Assembly: GCF_014202035.1 (NCBI RefSeq) | Contig: NZ_JACHFR010000002.1 | Coordinates: 496,001 to 560,000 of the forward strand | Direction of reading: 5' to 3' | Source: Treponema rectale | GTDB taxonomy: Bacteria > Spirochaetota > Spirochaetia > Treponematales > Treponemataceae | DNA: 64,000 bases | Part shown: in pieces, positions 8,559 through 18,491 of the stretch | Numbering within the stretch: position 1 is the first letter of the stretch | How the letters are laid out: the number at the start of each line of letters is the position of its first letter | Translations under genes and position numbers: made by a program | The notes under the pieces: generated by a model | Seen by the model: only the letters and a program-made list of their open reading frames with translations | Database searches by the model: none | Told to the model about the DNA's origin: nothing

Positions 8559-8588
8559 AAATCCCGATTTATCGAGATGTTTGGGGAT
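8559..8588 (+). repeat. Right 30-bp direct repeat (att-like)
   Basis: Identical to 4565-4594. It is fused in frame to the displaced hsdS 3' half that follows. Confidence 0.93.
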
Positions 8589-9164
8589 AATCCAATTGAA
8601 AACGGAAAATGGAAAGTTGAAAAACTAGGTAATCTTGGTTTATGTAAAAATGGAATGAACTTCAGTTATGAAGACAATGGCTTTGAAATAAATTGCCTTG
8701 GTGTCGGAGATTTTAAGGATAATGCTGTAATTTCAAATTGTGAAAAGCTTCCAGTTATCTCACTAAATGAGAAACCTTCGGAAGAATACTTATTAAAAGA
8801 CAATGATATAGTTTTTGTTCGTTCAAATGGAAATAAAGAACTTGTTGGAAGAAGTGTTCTTGTACATCCTCGAGTATTAACAACTTTTAGTGGATTCTGT
8901 ATTCGATTCAGACTTTCAACAGATTCAATTAATCATTTATTTTTACTTCAATTTCTAAAAATACCAAACACAAGAAAAAATATGGCTGGACGAGGTGCTA
9001 ATATTCAAAATCTTAATCAACAAATTTTATCAAATCTAGATATACCAGTCCCTCAAATTGAACTCCAAAACGACTTTGCAACCTTCGTTCAACAAATCGA
9101 CAAATCAAAATTTGAAATAGCAAATAGCCTAAAAAGGTTGTACAATAAAGAAAAGTTATCTTAA
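8559..9164 (+). pseudogene. Displaced 3' half of hsdS (second TRD and C-terminal spacer)
   Basis: This fragment encodes the end of the central HsdS spacer (KSRFIEMFGD), a TRD2 unlike that of the intact gene, and a C-terminal spacer (FVQQIDKSKF) whose DNA (9082-9113) differs from 5094-5125 at two positions. There is no TRD1 and no Shine-Dalgarno. An ATG at 8577 could start a 195-residue product, but nothing suggests that it is used. Read as the original hsdS 3' half, it ends 14 bp before hsdR, as expected for an uninterrupted operon. It may serve as a silent cassette that is restored by excision of the element. Confidence 0.85.
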
Positions 9165-9178
9165 AAGGAAAGCAGTTT

Positions 9179-12100
9179 ATGGCAAACTTTGATTTCTTGA
9201 CTTATGATAAAAATTATTTCGCCTTTAGCCAGATGGCCATTTAGGCAGAACTTCAATATAACAAAAATACTGTTTTTGCTGCTTTTGCTGCGCGTAAATC
9301 TTTGGAGCAGGCTGTAAAATGGATGTATTCAGTTGATCCGGATTTACATAAACCTTATGACGATTCCATTCAAGTTCTTGTTCATGAATCAAGTTTTGTA
9401 AATGCTGTTCCTTCAAATATTCGTCACGACATGCAGCTTGTTATCAAAGTTGGTAATTCAGGCGTTCATGATACTCTTTCTGTAGAAAAGAAATATGTAC
9501 TTCTTTCTCTAAAGGCTCTTTTCAATTTCTTAAACTGGCTTGATTACACTTATGGGGCTGATTATAAACAGCGTACATTTAGTGAAGATGCAATTCCTAA
9601 AAACAAAGTTATAGTTGCCATTAAAAAGCCTTCTCAGGATGAACTGCAAAAATACAAGGATGAGATTGAATCAAAAGATAATACAATCGAAGAATTAAAA
9701 AAGCAGCTTGCAGAAGCACTTTCTGCTATTCAAAATAATAAGGATCATCCGTCTAATAAGCCTGAACTTAAGGTTGAAGATTTAACTGAATTCCAGACAA
9801 GAAAGATGTTCATTGACGAAGATCTTAAAACTCTTGGATGGCGAATAGATCAGGTTCAGGTTATTGAGGAATACAAAGTTGATGATATGGAAGGCATTCC
9901 CGGAAAGACAGGTTATATAGATTATGTCTTGTTTGGGAAAGATGGTTCTCCGCTTGCCGTTGTTGAAGCAAAGAAAACTACAAAAGATCCGAATGTTGGT
10001 AAGCAGCAGGCTGTTTTATATGCAGATTGTCTTGAACGAAAGTTCAATCGACGTCCATTTATCTTCTATACTAATGGCTTTGAGACCTTCTTCTGGGATG
10101 ACAGTCAGTATGCACCTCGTTCTGTAAGCATGATTTTTGCGATGGCTGATTTACAGAAACTTATGGATAGACGGAATTTTCTTTGTGATTTGAACAGTGT
10201 AAAAATCAATACAGAAATTTCTGGCCGTCCATATCAGATGAAGGCAATCCGCTCAATCTGCGCTGAGATGGAAAAGAAAATCCGCAAGTTCCTGCTTGTT
10301 ATGGCAACTGGAACCGGCAAGACAAGAACCGCAATCAGCATTGTTGATGTATTGAGTCGTGCTCATTATGTTTCAAACGTGCTCTTTCTTGCAGACCGTA
10401 TTCAGCTTGTTGAACAGGCTTACGATGCTTTCCGTGAAAATTGTCCGGATGTTACTGTCTGCAATCTTCTGGATGCAAAAGACAAAGCAGAAAACAAAGG
10501 TGCACGAATCGTATTCAGTACATATCCAACTATCTTAAATGCTATTGATACTGAGAAAAATAAAGACGGAAACCGTACATTTACTCCGGCTCATTTTGAT
10601 TTGATTATCATTGATGAGGCTCATCGTTCCATCTTTAAGAAATACCGGGCAATCTTTGAATACTTTGATGCATATCTTGTAGGACTTACGGCAACACCTC
10701 GTCGTGATGTAGATAAATCAACTTTTGAATTCTTTGAACTTCAGGATGATGTTCCAACTGATGTTTATGAATATGAAACTGCTGTTGCGGCTAATTATCT
10801 GGTTCCATATCATGCAATTGAAAAGACTTCAACATTCCTTGATGAAGGAATCAACAAAGATAATCTTAGCGAAGAAGATTTAGAGAAGGTCCGCCGACAG
10901 GAAGAAGAAAGCGAAGAACCTTTTGAGGAGATTCCTCCAAAGGCAATTAACGAATATGTATTCAATGAAGATACAACTCGCCAGGTTCTTGAAGACTTAA
11001 TGACAAAAGGAATTAAAACTGGTGGCGGTGATAAACTTGGTAAGACAATCATCTTTGCTTACAACAAAAATCACGCCCAGCACATTGTAGACACTTTTGA
11101 TAAATTCTGGCCGCAGTATAAAGGTAAGATGTGTCAGAGAATTGTCTGCGATGATTCAAAAGTAAAATCCACAATCAAAGAATTCAAGAAATCAGATTCT
11201 CAGTTACAAATTGCTGTAAGTGTTGATATGCTTGATACTGGTGTTGATATTCCTGAAGTTGTAAATCTTGTTTTCTATAAAAAGATTCGAAGTAAGATAA
11301 AGTTCTGGCAGATGATAGGACGTGGAACTCGTCTTGCTCAAAATCTTGTATGTACGGATGAAACAGGTTCTTATGTTGGAAAAAAGTATTTCTATATTTT
11401 TGATTATCTAAGAAACTTTGAATTCTTCCGTGAAGAAAAAAACGGCATAGAAGGTGCTTCTGGAAAATCTGTAAGCGAAAGAATTTTTGCTCATAAGTGT
11501 TCAGTAATAAAACTGTTGCAGGATTCAAAAAATTTATGTCATTCCGAACTTGATTCGGAATCTCAAAATCTCTTTCTTACTTACCGTGACCAGCTTGTAA
11601 ACGAAGTTCATGCTCAGATTTCCGCATTAAATACATCGCTTACACCTGTTCATCTTGTTTTGAAGCATGTCCTTAAATTTCAAAATGAAAAGAGCTTTGA
11701 ATGTCTGACCGATGAAGATGTAATGAATCTTACAAAGTACATTGCTCCACTTGTTTTCAACGGAGAACTAGACCAGTATGCAAAAGGCTTTGACAATTTC
11801 TGTTATGGAATAATGGAAGCGCAATTATCAAAGCAATCCATAAGTTTTTATCGCTCAAAGATAAAAGTTGTTGCAGAAAAACTTTTAACTAAAGCTTCAA
11901 TTAAAGCAGTGAGAGATCATTTACCAAGATTGCAGCATCTTTCTGTTAATTCTTATTATGATGACTTAAATGTTGTTGATTATGAAGAAATTCGTAAAGA
12001 GATTCGCGATCTTGCACAATTTTCTGTAGATAACAGATATGATCCTATTTTTGTCGATTATGATGATACAGTAATAACAGTGGATGTCCCTGCCGGTGCA

Positions 12101-12589
12101 CAAAATCCAACGCCTGCAGATAACTTTGAGGAATATAAAAAGAAAGTTGATGCCTATCTTTCTGAACATATGAAAGATGAATCTATAAATAAGTTACGTA
12201 CAAATCAGCCGCTTACAAAGAATGACTTTGACAGCCTTAATCATATTTTCAAGGAAGAGCTTGGTAATGAAAAAATGTTTAATGAGCTGAGTGAGGGCAG
12301 AAGCTTAGGAATTTTTATTCGCTGGGCTACAAAGATGGATAAAGATGCAATAAATAATTATTTTGCAGAATTTATTAATGATGCCAACATGAATAATCTT
12401 CAGATTGAATTTGTTCAGCGTCTTATAAACATTATCGTGGAACAGGGTGAAATTAATGTGGATGCCTTAATGAAAGGCCGAGCACCATTTGACCGTCCAA
12501 AACTTTTTACTGTTTTTGGAACTGAAGCTCAGAACAGGATTTTCGCTGTTGTTCGTAGTATAAACATGAATGCTCGGGAAGTGGCATAG
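9179..12589 (+). pseudogene. hsdR: Type I restriction endonuclease (R) subunit, interrupted by an amber codon at codon 22
   Basis: The natural start is the ATG at 9179, encoding MANFDFLTYDKNYFAFSQMAI, followed by TAG (9242-9244) and then, in the same frame, AELQYNKNTVFAAFAARKSL and a long open frame. A TTG at 9302 or a later ATG could restart translation. Domains: a DUF4145-like N-terminus (AVKWMYSVDPDL); the nuclease core (GYIDYVLFGKDG, then VVEAKK near 262); helicase motifs ATGTGKTRTA near 378 and IIIDEAH near 478, then GLTATPR; and a C-terminal EcoEI_R-type region. Relatives have Glu or Gln at the TAG position, so one substitution explains it. A palindromic repeat is inserted in frame at 11537-11564. 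Restriction is likely reduced or lost while methylation persists. Confidence 0.85.
11537..11564 (+). repeat. Interspersed palindromic repeat inside hsdR (CHSELDSES-type)
   Basis: The palindrome ATTCCGAA (11541-11548) / TTCGGAAT (11554-11561), preceded by TGTC, is translated in frame as CHSELDSESQ. Related units are at 47742-47807 and 54451-54480. Such small units are known from many bacterial genomes, often translated as CHSELDSE or LKQVQGD. Confidence 0.75.
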
Positions 12590-12595
12590 TTTTTG

Positions 12596-13120
12596 TTAAG
12601 CCGTATATACAAAATTCTCTTTTCTTGGGGCTGCTTTAGGAAGTTCTGCGGAAGCAGGGTAGCCTAAAATCAGGTGGGCGATTCCTTCCCATTCACCTTC
12701 AATTCCAAGATCTTTAAGAATTTTCTTACCTTCGTCTGATTCGAATTCTTCTTTTGCACGGTGAATCCAGCAGTTACCTATTCCTAAAGAAGAGGCTTCT
12801 GCCATCATGTTTCCCATTACAAGTGAACCGTCATAGACTGCTGTTGGAAAATCTTTCTGAGCAAGAACTATAAGGAGCTGCGGAGCACCATAGAAAGGAT
12901 CAAATTCCGGATTGCCTAAAACAGCTGCATTCATTTTTGAAAGTCTGTCACGTAATTCTCTTGAAGTTACGCTTATAATAATAGTTGCCTGTTTTCCTTT
13001 GCCGCTTGCTGCATATTTACCTGCGGTCAGGATTTTATCAAGTTCTTCTTTGGTTATAAGCTGGTCTTTGTAAGAACGGCAGCTTCTTCTTGAAATAAGT
13101 TCATTTAAAATATCAGACAT
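12596..13120 (-). CDS. Nitroreductase family protein
   Basis: The 174-residue protein has the FMN-binding nitroreductase fold. The N-terminus reads LISRRSCRSYKDQLITKEEL, with the conserved basic cluster that contacts FMN phosphate, followed by GKYAASGKGKQ. The middle has MAEASSLGIGNCWIH, and the end LILGYPASAELPKAAPRK. Such enzymes use NAD(P)H to reduce nitro compounds, quinones or flavins in the cytoplasm; the substrate cannot be told. An AGGAGG site precedes the ATG. The promoter is TTGACA-18-TATACA with a palindrome across the -10, which suggests a dedicated repressor. The gene converges on hsdR with a gap of six bases. Confidence 0.88.
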   Translation of the reverse strand: MSDILNELISRRSCRSYKDQLITKEELDKILTAGKYAASGKGKQATIIISVTSRELRDRLSKMNAAVLGNPEFDPFYGAPQLLIVLAQKDFPTAVYDGSLVMGNMMAEASSLGIGNCWIHRAKEEFESDEGKKILKDLGIEGEWEGIAHLILGYPASAELPKAAPRKENFVYTA

Positions 13121-13135
13121 AATGCCTCCTATATA

Positions 13136-13167
13136 ATTGTATACAATGTAAATGTGTTCTCTGTCAA
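13136..13167 (-). promoter_or_regulatory. Promoter and palindromic operator of the nitroreductase gene
   Basis: On the minus strand, TTGACA (13162-13167) and TATACA (13138-13143) are 18 bp apart. A perfect 12-bp palindrome, ATTGTATACAAT (13136-13147), overlaps the -10, so a bound repressor would block RNA polymerase. The regulator is unknown. Confidence 0.6.
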
Positions 13168-13226
13168 TAAACAGGTCGTTATTAATAGAGTAAGGCTGTA
13201 AAAAGTGGTTGCATCAATAAAAAAAT

Positions 13227-13255
13227 TTGCTCCTTGGAAAAAAAATCAGTATATT
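13227..13255 (+). promoter_or_regulatory. Candidate sigma-70 promoter of htpG
   Basis: TTGCTC (13227-13232) and TATATT (13250-13255) are separated by 17 bp, 37 bases before the htpG ATG. No CIRCE-type inverted repeat is visible. Confidence 0.5.
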
Positions 13256-13291
13256 TTATTAAAAAGATATTCAAATACGAGGTTGAAAGAA

Positions 13292-15256
13292 ATGGCAAAA
13301 TATCAGTTTCAGACTGAAGTAAATCAGCTTTTAAAATTAATCATTCATTCAATGTATTCTAATAAGGACATTTTTTTACGCGAAATCGTATCTAATGCAA
13401 GTGATGCCCTTGATAAACTTAAATATCTGACTGTTTCGGATGATAAATTCAAGAATATTAATTTTGATCCAAAAATCGATATAACATTTGATGAAGGAAA
13501 GAACACTCTTACCGTACAGGATTGCGGTATCGGTATGGATGAAAAAGACCTTGGAGACAATCTTGGTACTATTGCACGTTCAGGAACCAAGGCTTTTATT
13601 GAACAGCTTTCTCAGAGCGGAAATAATAATTCAGATTTAATCGGTCAGTTTGGTGTCGGCTTTTATTCAGCATTCATGGCTGCAAATAAAATTGATGTTT
13701 ACACCCGCAAGGCCGGCGGTGACGGAAAAGCCTGGCACTGGTCTTCAGACGGAACAAATGCTTACGAAATTGAAGAGCTTGATGTAAACAGTGATGCTGC
13801 AAAACAGTATGGTTTTGATAAGACAGAAACTTTTGGTACTGCAATTGAAATGCATCTTAATGATGATTCAAAAGATTATGCTTCCCGCTGGAAGATTGAT
13901 GAATTAATCAAGAAATATTCCAATCATATTGCATTCCCGATTTTCCTCCATTATACACAGACAAAGTATGATAAAGACGGAAAAGCAGATGGAAGCGAAA
14001 ATAAAATTGAGCAGGTAAACTCTGCAAGTGCTTTGTGGAAAAGATCAAAGAGTGAACTTAAAGAAGAAGATTACAATACTTTCTACAAGACTCTTGCACA
14101 CGACGGAACAGATCCTCTTCTTCACATTCACACTCATGCAGAAGGAACTCAGGAATATACAACACTGTTCTATGTTCCTAAGACAGCACCGTTTGATATG
14201 TACCAGGCAGATTATAAGAGCGGCGTAAAACTTTATGTAAAGCGCGTATTCATTACTGATGATGATCGTGAACTTTTGCCTGCTTACCTTAGATTTGTTC
14301 GTGGTGTTATTGATTCTGAAGATTTGCCTCTTAACGTAAGCCGTGAGATTCTTCAGCAGAACAGAATTCTTGATGCAATAAAGACACAGTCTGTAAAAAA
14401 ACTCCTTGGTGAATTCAAGAAGCTGGGTGAAGATGCTGCAAAGGCCGCTAAGGCAGAAAAACCAACTGATGAAGAAAAAGCTAAGATTGAAAAATGGAAT
14501 ACTTTTGTAAGTCAGTTCAATCGTCCTATGAAGGAAGGTCTTTATTCTGACTTTGGTAATCGTGATGAAATTGCAGAAATCGTTCGCTTTAAGAGTACGG
14601 CAGAAGAAGGAACTGGTGATAATAAATGGACAAGTTTTGCTGAATATGTCGGACGCATGAAGGCTGATCAGAAAGCTATTTATTATATTACCGGTCGTGA
14701 TGAAAAGAATCTTCGTACATCTCCGCTTCTTGAAGCTTACAAGAAGAAGGGCTTTGAAGTTCTTATCTGTGCTGATGAAATTGATGACATCGTTATTCCG
14801 GCTTACGGCAAATATAAGGACTACGAGCTTAAGTCAGTAAATCGTGCAGGCAGTGATGAAGAACTTGGCGTAGATAAAGAAGAAGCTAAAAAGAAGGAAG
14901 AAGCATTTAAGCCTGTTCAGGAAAAAATCAAGAAGGCTTTGGGTGACAGGGTAAAGGATGTTGTTTTGAGTAAGCGTCTTTCTGACAGCCCGAGCTGCAT
15001 TGTTATTGATGAAAATGATCCGTCTCTTCAGATGGAACGCATGATGCGTGCAATGGGTCAGGGCAACGGTAACTTTGTAAAACCGATTCTTGAAGTAAAT
15101 GCAGATCATCCGGTTGTTAAAAAGATAGAAGCTGCTGATGAAACAGTTACTGCACAGCTCAGTGAAGTTCTTCTTGATCAGGCACTTCTTATCAGCGGTG
15201 AGGAACTTAAAGATCCGGCCGCATTTGTAAACGCACTTAATGCTTTGATTAAATAA
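13292..15256 (+). CDS. htpG: Molecular chaperone HtpG (Hsp90)
   Basis: This 654-residue cytoplasmic ATP-dependent chaperone has the Hsp90 N-terminal GHKL ATPase motifs: EIVSNASDALDKLKYL near residue 32, DCGIGMDEKDL near 75 and GQFGVGFYSAFM near 115. A middle domain (RGVIDSEDLPLNVSRE) and a C-terminal dimerisation domain follow. The ATG at 13292, with MAKYQFQTEVNQLL, matches family starts and has a GAGG upstream. An in-frame GTG at 13205 would add 29 atypical residues and is rejected. The length is normal for bacterial HtpG. A strong terminator follows. The gene appears to be transcribed alone. Confidence 0.95.
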   Translation: MAKYQFQTEVNQLLKLIIHSMYSNKDIFLREIVSNASDALDKLKYLTVSDDKFKNINFDPKIDITFDEGKNTLTVQDCGIGMDEKDLGDNLGTIARSGTKAFIEQLSQSGNNNSDLIGQFGVGFYSAFMAANKIDVYTRKAGGDGKAWHWSSDGTNAYEIEELDVNSDAAKQYGFDKTETFGTAIEMHLNDDSKDYASRWKIDELIKKYSNHIAFPIFLHYTQTKYDKDGKADGSENKIEQVNSASALWKRSKSELKEEDYNTFYKTLAHDGTDPLLHIHTHAEGTQEYTTLFYVPKTAPFDMYQADYKSGVKLYVKRVFITDDDRELLPAYLRFVRGVIDSEDLPLNVSREILQQNRILDAIKTQSVKKLLGEFKKLGEDAAKAAKAEKPTDEEKAKIEKWNTFVSQFNRPMKEGLYSDFGNRDEIAEIVRFKSTAEEGTGDNKWTSFAEYVGRMKADQKAIYYITGRDEKNLRTSPLLEAYKKKGFEVLICADEIDDIVIPAYGKYKDYELKSVNRAGSDEELGVDKEEAKKKEEAFKPVQEKIKKALGDRVKDVVLSKRLSDSPSCIVIDENDPSLQMERMMRAMGQGNGNFVKPILEVNADHPVVKKIEAADETVTAQLSEVLLDQALLISGEELKDPAAFVNALNALIK

Positions 15257-15284
15257 TGAATAAAAGATAAAGCTATTTAATGCA

Positions 15285-15327
15285 GCAGCCTTTCTGGTAT
15301 TTTTACCGGGAAGGCTGTTTTTTTATT
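15285..15327 (+). terminator. Rho-independent terminator after htpG
   Basis: CAGCCTTTCTGGTA pairs with TACCGGGAAGGCTG (one mismatch) around a short T-rich loop, followed by a run of seven Ts. Confidence 0.88.
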
Positions 15328-15500
15328 TAAAATCAACTGTTTTCAAAACTTAAAAACTTCCTATGCAGTAAAAGAAAAAAATGTTATCTTAAGACAGTAT
15401 TGAAATTATTTTATGAGGCAAGTTAATGAAACAAGTGGGATGATACCTGCATCACTGCAGTTATTACCCGCTGGGAAAATTAATTTAGATATGGAGAAAA

Positions 15501-16697
15501 ATGAAAAGAAAACTGATAACGTTCTATGTTTTTGTAATGTCCAGCATTTTAGCTATGGCAGCAGGTTCAAAACCACTTGAGAATACAGATTATATCATAA
15601 GTTGGAATTTCAGGGACGAATTTTTTGGTGAAATGGGAGAAAGAGACCCTGGTCCTGCTTTTTTTAAGCAGAACACAGATTATCAAGTTTACTGGACTGC
15701 AGATATCAAAAATAATGATTATCTGATAACGATTACAAAAAACAAAAAAGAATTGTCCTATAAGCTTTCTAATTTAATTGACACTAACGATTACTTTAGC
15801 GAAAACGCAACTTTAGAAATTATATTTTATCCTGAAGAAAACAGACTGAATATGTTATGCTTTTTTGATTATTGTGATATTAAAACAAGTATATTTATCA
15901 TCTGTTTTGATTTTAACTTAAGTAAGGTTACTGTCGGGTCAAAAATTACGTACAGCGGATTAATTAGATCAATGATTTCTTCTGCTTCTGAAAGATATGA
16001 AGATGCACTTCAAAGGTTGTTTGTGACTGATAAGAAAAATGAGCCTTTGAGTTTTTATTTAAAGAAAGATGAACTTACCAATTTCTATACAAAAGGTATT
16101 TTCTGTACGCTGGAAAATTCCATACTTACGATGAATGCTTCAGATGAACGTAGTCTTTACAAGGATGAATATAAAAAGCTGGAAAAAAATTTTCCACAGT
16201 TACTTTCAGTTGAAAAAGTAGTTGGCACTTCAAAGAACTGCATGGTTTCAGATTTTTCACTTATTGCAAAAAGTGAATTGAAGGAAGGAGCAACTGTTTA
16301 TTCAGCTTCAAATATGAAAGAATTTTCAAATACACCATGGGTTCCTTCATTAAATTATACAGATGAAGAGATTGTAATTGAAAGCTCAGAAAATATGAAC
16401 GGTTTATATTTCTGTAATGGTTTTTATAGAGAAAACAGACAGGATTTATATTTTAAGAATAACCGCGTAAAGGAAATTGAAATTATATATCCGGAGTCTT
16501 TTGGATTTAAGCATAATGTTGTTTTAATTGATACGGCACAGCCCCAGTATATTCCTTTGCTTAATTGTGAATGCAAGGAAATCAAAATAAAGATAAAATC
16601 AGTTTATAAAGGAACTGATTATAATGATACCTGCATTAATTGTATTATTCCGGTTACGGAACAGCCTTTTAAAGTATTAAAATATTGGGGAAAGTGA
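15501..16697 (+). CDS. Secreted protein with C-terminal NADase-type glycan-binding-like domain
   Basis: The 398-residue product starts with a signal peptide (MKRKLITFYVFVMSSILAMA). Its N-terminal ~270 residues are not recognised. The last ~120 residues fit the domain annotated as NADase-type glycan-binding: WVPSLNYTDEEIVIES, CNGFYRENRQDLYFKNNRVKEI, IKSVYKGTDYNDTCIN. It is closest in design to the gene at 22697 (NGYYRSDRKELYLQNSRAKEI), and the two bracket the cluster, as expected from duplication. There is no catalytic NADase domain. It probably acts in the periplasm or at the cell surface, possibly binding carbohydrate; the ligand is unknown. A GGAG lies before the ATG. Confidence 0.7.
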   Translation: MKRKLITFYVFVMSSILAMAAGSKPLENTDYIISWNFRDEFFGEMGERDPGPAFFKQNTDYQVYWTADIKNNDYLITITKNKKELSYKLSNLIDTNDYFSENATLEIIFYPEENRLNMLCFFDYCDIKTSIFIICFDFNLSKVTVGSKITYSGLIRSMISSASERYEDALQRLFVTDKKNEPLSFYLKKDELTNFYTKGIFCTLENSILTMNASDERSLYKDEYKKLEKNFPQLLSVEKVVGTSKNCMVSDFSLIAKSELKEGATVYSASNMKEFSNTPWVPSLNYTDEEIVIESSENMNGLYFCNGFYRENRQDLYFKNNRVKEIEIIYPESFGFKHNVVLIDTAQPQYIPLLNCECKEIKIKIKSVYKGTDYNDTCINCIIPVTEQPFKVLKYWGK

Positions 16698-16721
16698 TAA
16701 TTCTTTTATGGGAGTGATTAT

Positions 16722-17732
16722 ATGAAAAAGTATTTTTTATTATTAATTGTTTTTTCAATGCAACTTGCTGTTGCACAGGATTTTAATTTTTCTCCTTTTG
16801 AGTACATTGATTATGTTCATCCTGCTCAATCTAAGAATTTTATTTATAAAGATTCTAATGTTATATTTTGTGCTTCTTATGATACAAAAAATTCAATAAA
16901 ACTGGATATTAATTATCCGGGTAATTATTTTAGAACGTTTTCAAAACGAAATGATTCTGGATATCAGTTTTATTCGTATAAACTTGAAGATGGTACTCCA
17001 TACAGAGATTATTTTTTGGAAGGGAAAGGGATAATTATAATATTTCAAACAGAAGATAAAAATATTGAAAAAGTATCTTTAACAGATTTTCAAAAATGGG
17101 AAGCAGGGTATTGGAAAAAAATAAAATATGACACAAGTCTTAGAGAATATGGTCCTACTTCAGAAAATGGATGCGGTGTATGGATTTATGATGACGGAAT
17201 AAATTCTATAAACTCTTCTTCATTTCTTTCGGAACAAAATGAGAATTATTCTGCAAGAAATGTAAAAGATAAAATTTATGTTGAAACAAGTATTGAAGCC
17301 ATGAATTATTCTTATGATTCCATTACACCACCGTGGGTAGAGGGGGTAAAAGGCTATGGAATCGGCGAATGGCTTGATATTGAATTTAAATATAAATCAG
17401 ACGAACTTCAAATCTTAAATGGATTTGTTGATTTCAGGCGGCAGTATTTATATAAAGAGAATAGTCGTGTAAAAAAGATTCTGATAGAAAGTATATCTCC
17501 AAAATTTTCAAAAGAATATGAATTAGAAGATTTAGTTAAGTATAATGTAATTAAATTACCTCAAAAAACAGATCACATACGGATTACAATAAAAGATGTT
17601 TATAAGGGTGATAAATATGATGATACATGTATATCATCAATTCTTGTAACCGATCCATCTAAACCTTCTTTTGAAGAACAGCAGTCCCGTATAAAGCAAA
17701 TGTTAATCGACTCAGGAATTATTCGTAAATGA
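16722..17732 (+). CDS. Secreted protein with C-terminal NADase-type glycan-binding-like domain (paralogue 2)
   Basis: The 336-residue protein has a signal peptide (MKKYFLLLIVFSMQLAVAQ). The N-terminal half is unknown. The C-terminal domain starts near residue 205 with PPWVEGVKGYGIGEWLDIEF, then NGFVDFRRQYLYKENSRVKKI, and ends with ITIKDVYKGDKYDDTCISSI. The WVEG..G.GEW motif is shared with the gene at 20934 but not with those at 15501 and 22697, so the cluster has at least two subtypes. The gene begins 24 bases after its neighbour and overlaps the next gene by ATGA, so the genes are probably co-transcribed. Confidence 0.7.
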   Translation: MKKYFLLLIVFSMQLAVAQDFNFSPFEYIDYVHPAQSKNFIYKDSNVIFCASYDTKNSIKLDINYPGNYFRTFSKRNDSGYQFYSYKLEDGTPYRDYFLEGKGIIIIFQTEDKNIEKVSLTDFQKWEAGYWKKIKYDTSLREYGPTSENGCGVWIYDDGINSINSSSFLSEQNENYSARNVKDKIYVETSIEAMNYSYDSITPPWVEGVKGYGIGEWLDIEFKYKSDELQILNGFVDFRRQYLYKENSRVKKILIESISPKFSKEYELEDLVKYNVIKLPQKTDHIRITIKDVYKGDKYDDTCISSILVTDPSKPSFEEQQSRIKQMLIDSGIIRK

Positions 17733-18406
17733 AAAAAACTCTGCTTTTATTTTTTTTATTTATAAATTCATTTTTTGTTTTCTCATATGAGAAGTCAAGT
17801 CTGTATGGAAGCTGGATTGAAAAGAAAGATTGTCAGCGGGTGCAAGATGAATCAGATTTGATTTATTTGAATTATGAAGGTATTAAAAACATATATGATG
17901 TAACGATAAATTTTTTTATTAAGAATGAATTGTTCATATTTCAAAAGTTTGGATATGGTCCAGTCTACATACAGGCATGTGAAAAGATAAATGATAATAC
18001 TTTTAAGATGACTGTAGTCAATAATCTTGAAGAAGAAAAAGCTCCGGCTGTAAATGTTGTAATTCAATTTATAAATGATGATGAGATTCTTTTGAAGCCA
18101 GAAGATGAAAAATCGTTTTATGTCTGGGGAAATATTAAAGAGATAAAGCTTGTCAGGTTTTCTGCTTTGGCGGATAAAAATAAAAATACTGGTATGATTA
18201 ATGATTCAAATGTCAGATTGAGACTTAATCCGAATCTTGATTGTGAAACATGGGGAAATCTTCAGAAAGGAACTAAAGTAATAATAAAGGAAAAGTCAGA
18301 AAATCTTTTTGAAATTGATGGAGAAAAGTGGTACTGGTTTAAGGTTGATGCAGATAATTTTCCTGATGGATGGATTTACGGAAAATATTTGGATTTTTAC
18401 AATTAG
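17729..18406 (+). CDS. Secreted protein with C-terminal SH3b-like domain
   Basis: The 225-residue protein starts with a hydrophobic signal sequence (MKKTLLLFFLFINSFFVFS). A central segment (YGSWIEKKDC, then IQFINDDEILLKPEDEK) resembles small lipocalin-like or META-like domains but is not assigned. The last ~70 residues fit bacterial SH3: SNVRLRLNPNLDCETWGNL, KWYWFKV and GWIYGKYLDFY. Such domains usually bind peptidoglycan or peptides in the cell envelope. The ATG overlaps the preceding stop (ATGA), which indicates translational coupling. Confidence 0.7.
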   Translation: MKKTLLLFFLFINSFFVFSYEKSSLYGSWIEKKDCQRVQDESDLIYLNYEGIKNIYDVTINFFIKNELFIFQKFGYGPVYIQACEKINDNTFKMTVVNNLEEEKAPAVNVVIQFINDDEILLKPEDEKSFYVWGNIKEIKLVRFSALADKNKNTGMINDSNVRLRLNPNLDCETWGNLQKGTKVIIKEKSENLFEIDGEKWYWFKVDADNFPDGWIYGKYLDFYN

Positions 18407-18491
18407 AGAATTATAAGTTATTGTTTCCAGGTGAGATAGAGAAGTATGGAACGAATGTGTCGAGTAGAAAAAAGAATTGGAGGATGGTAAT

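Noticed and set aside
4565-9164. Invertible hsdS shufflon
   Set aside because: Both hsdS copies and the 30-bp repeats have the same orientation, so recombination would delete rather than invert. No inverted hsdS copy was found.
15415-15600. Short reading frame starting at the ATG near 15413 and overlapping the start of the 15501 gene
   Set aside because: There is no good ribosome-binding site and no recognisable similarity, and most of it lies in the signal-peptide region of the real gene.
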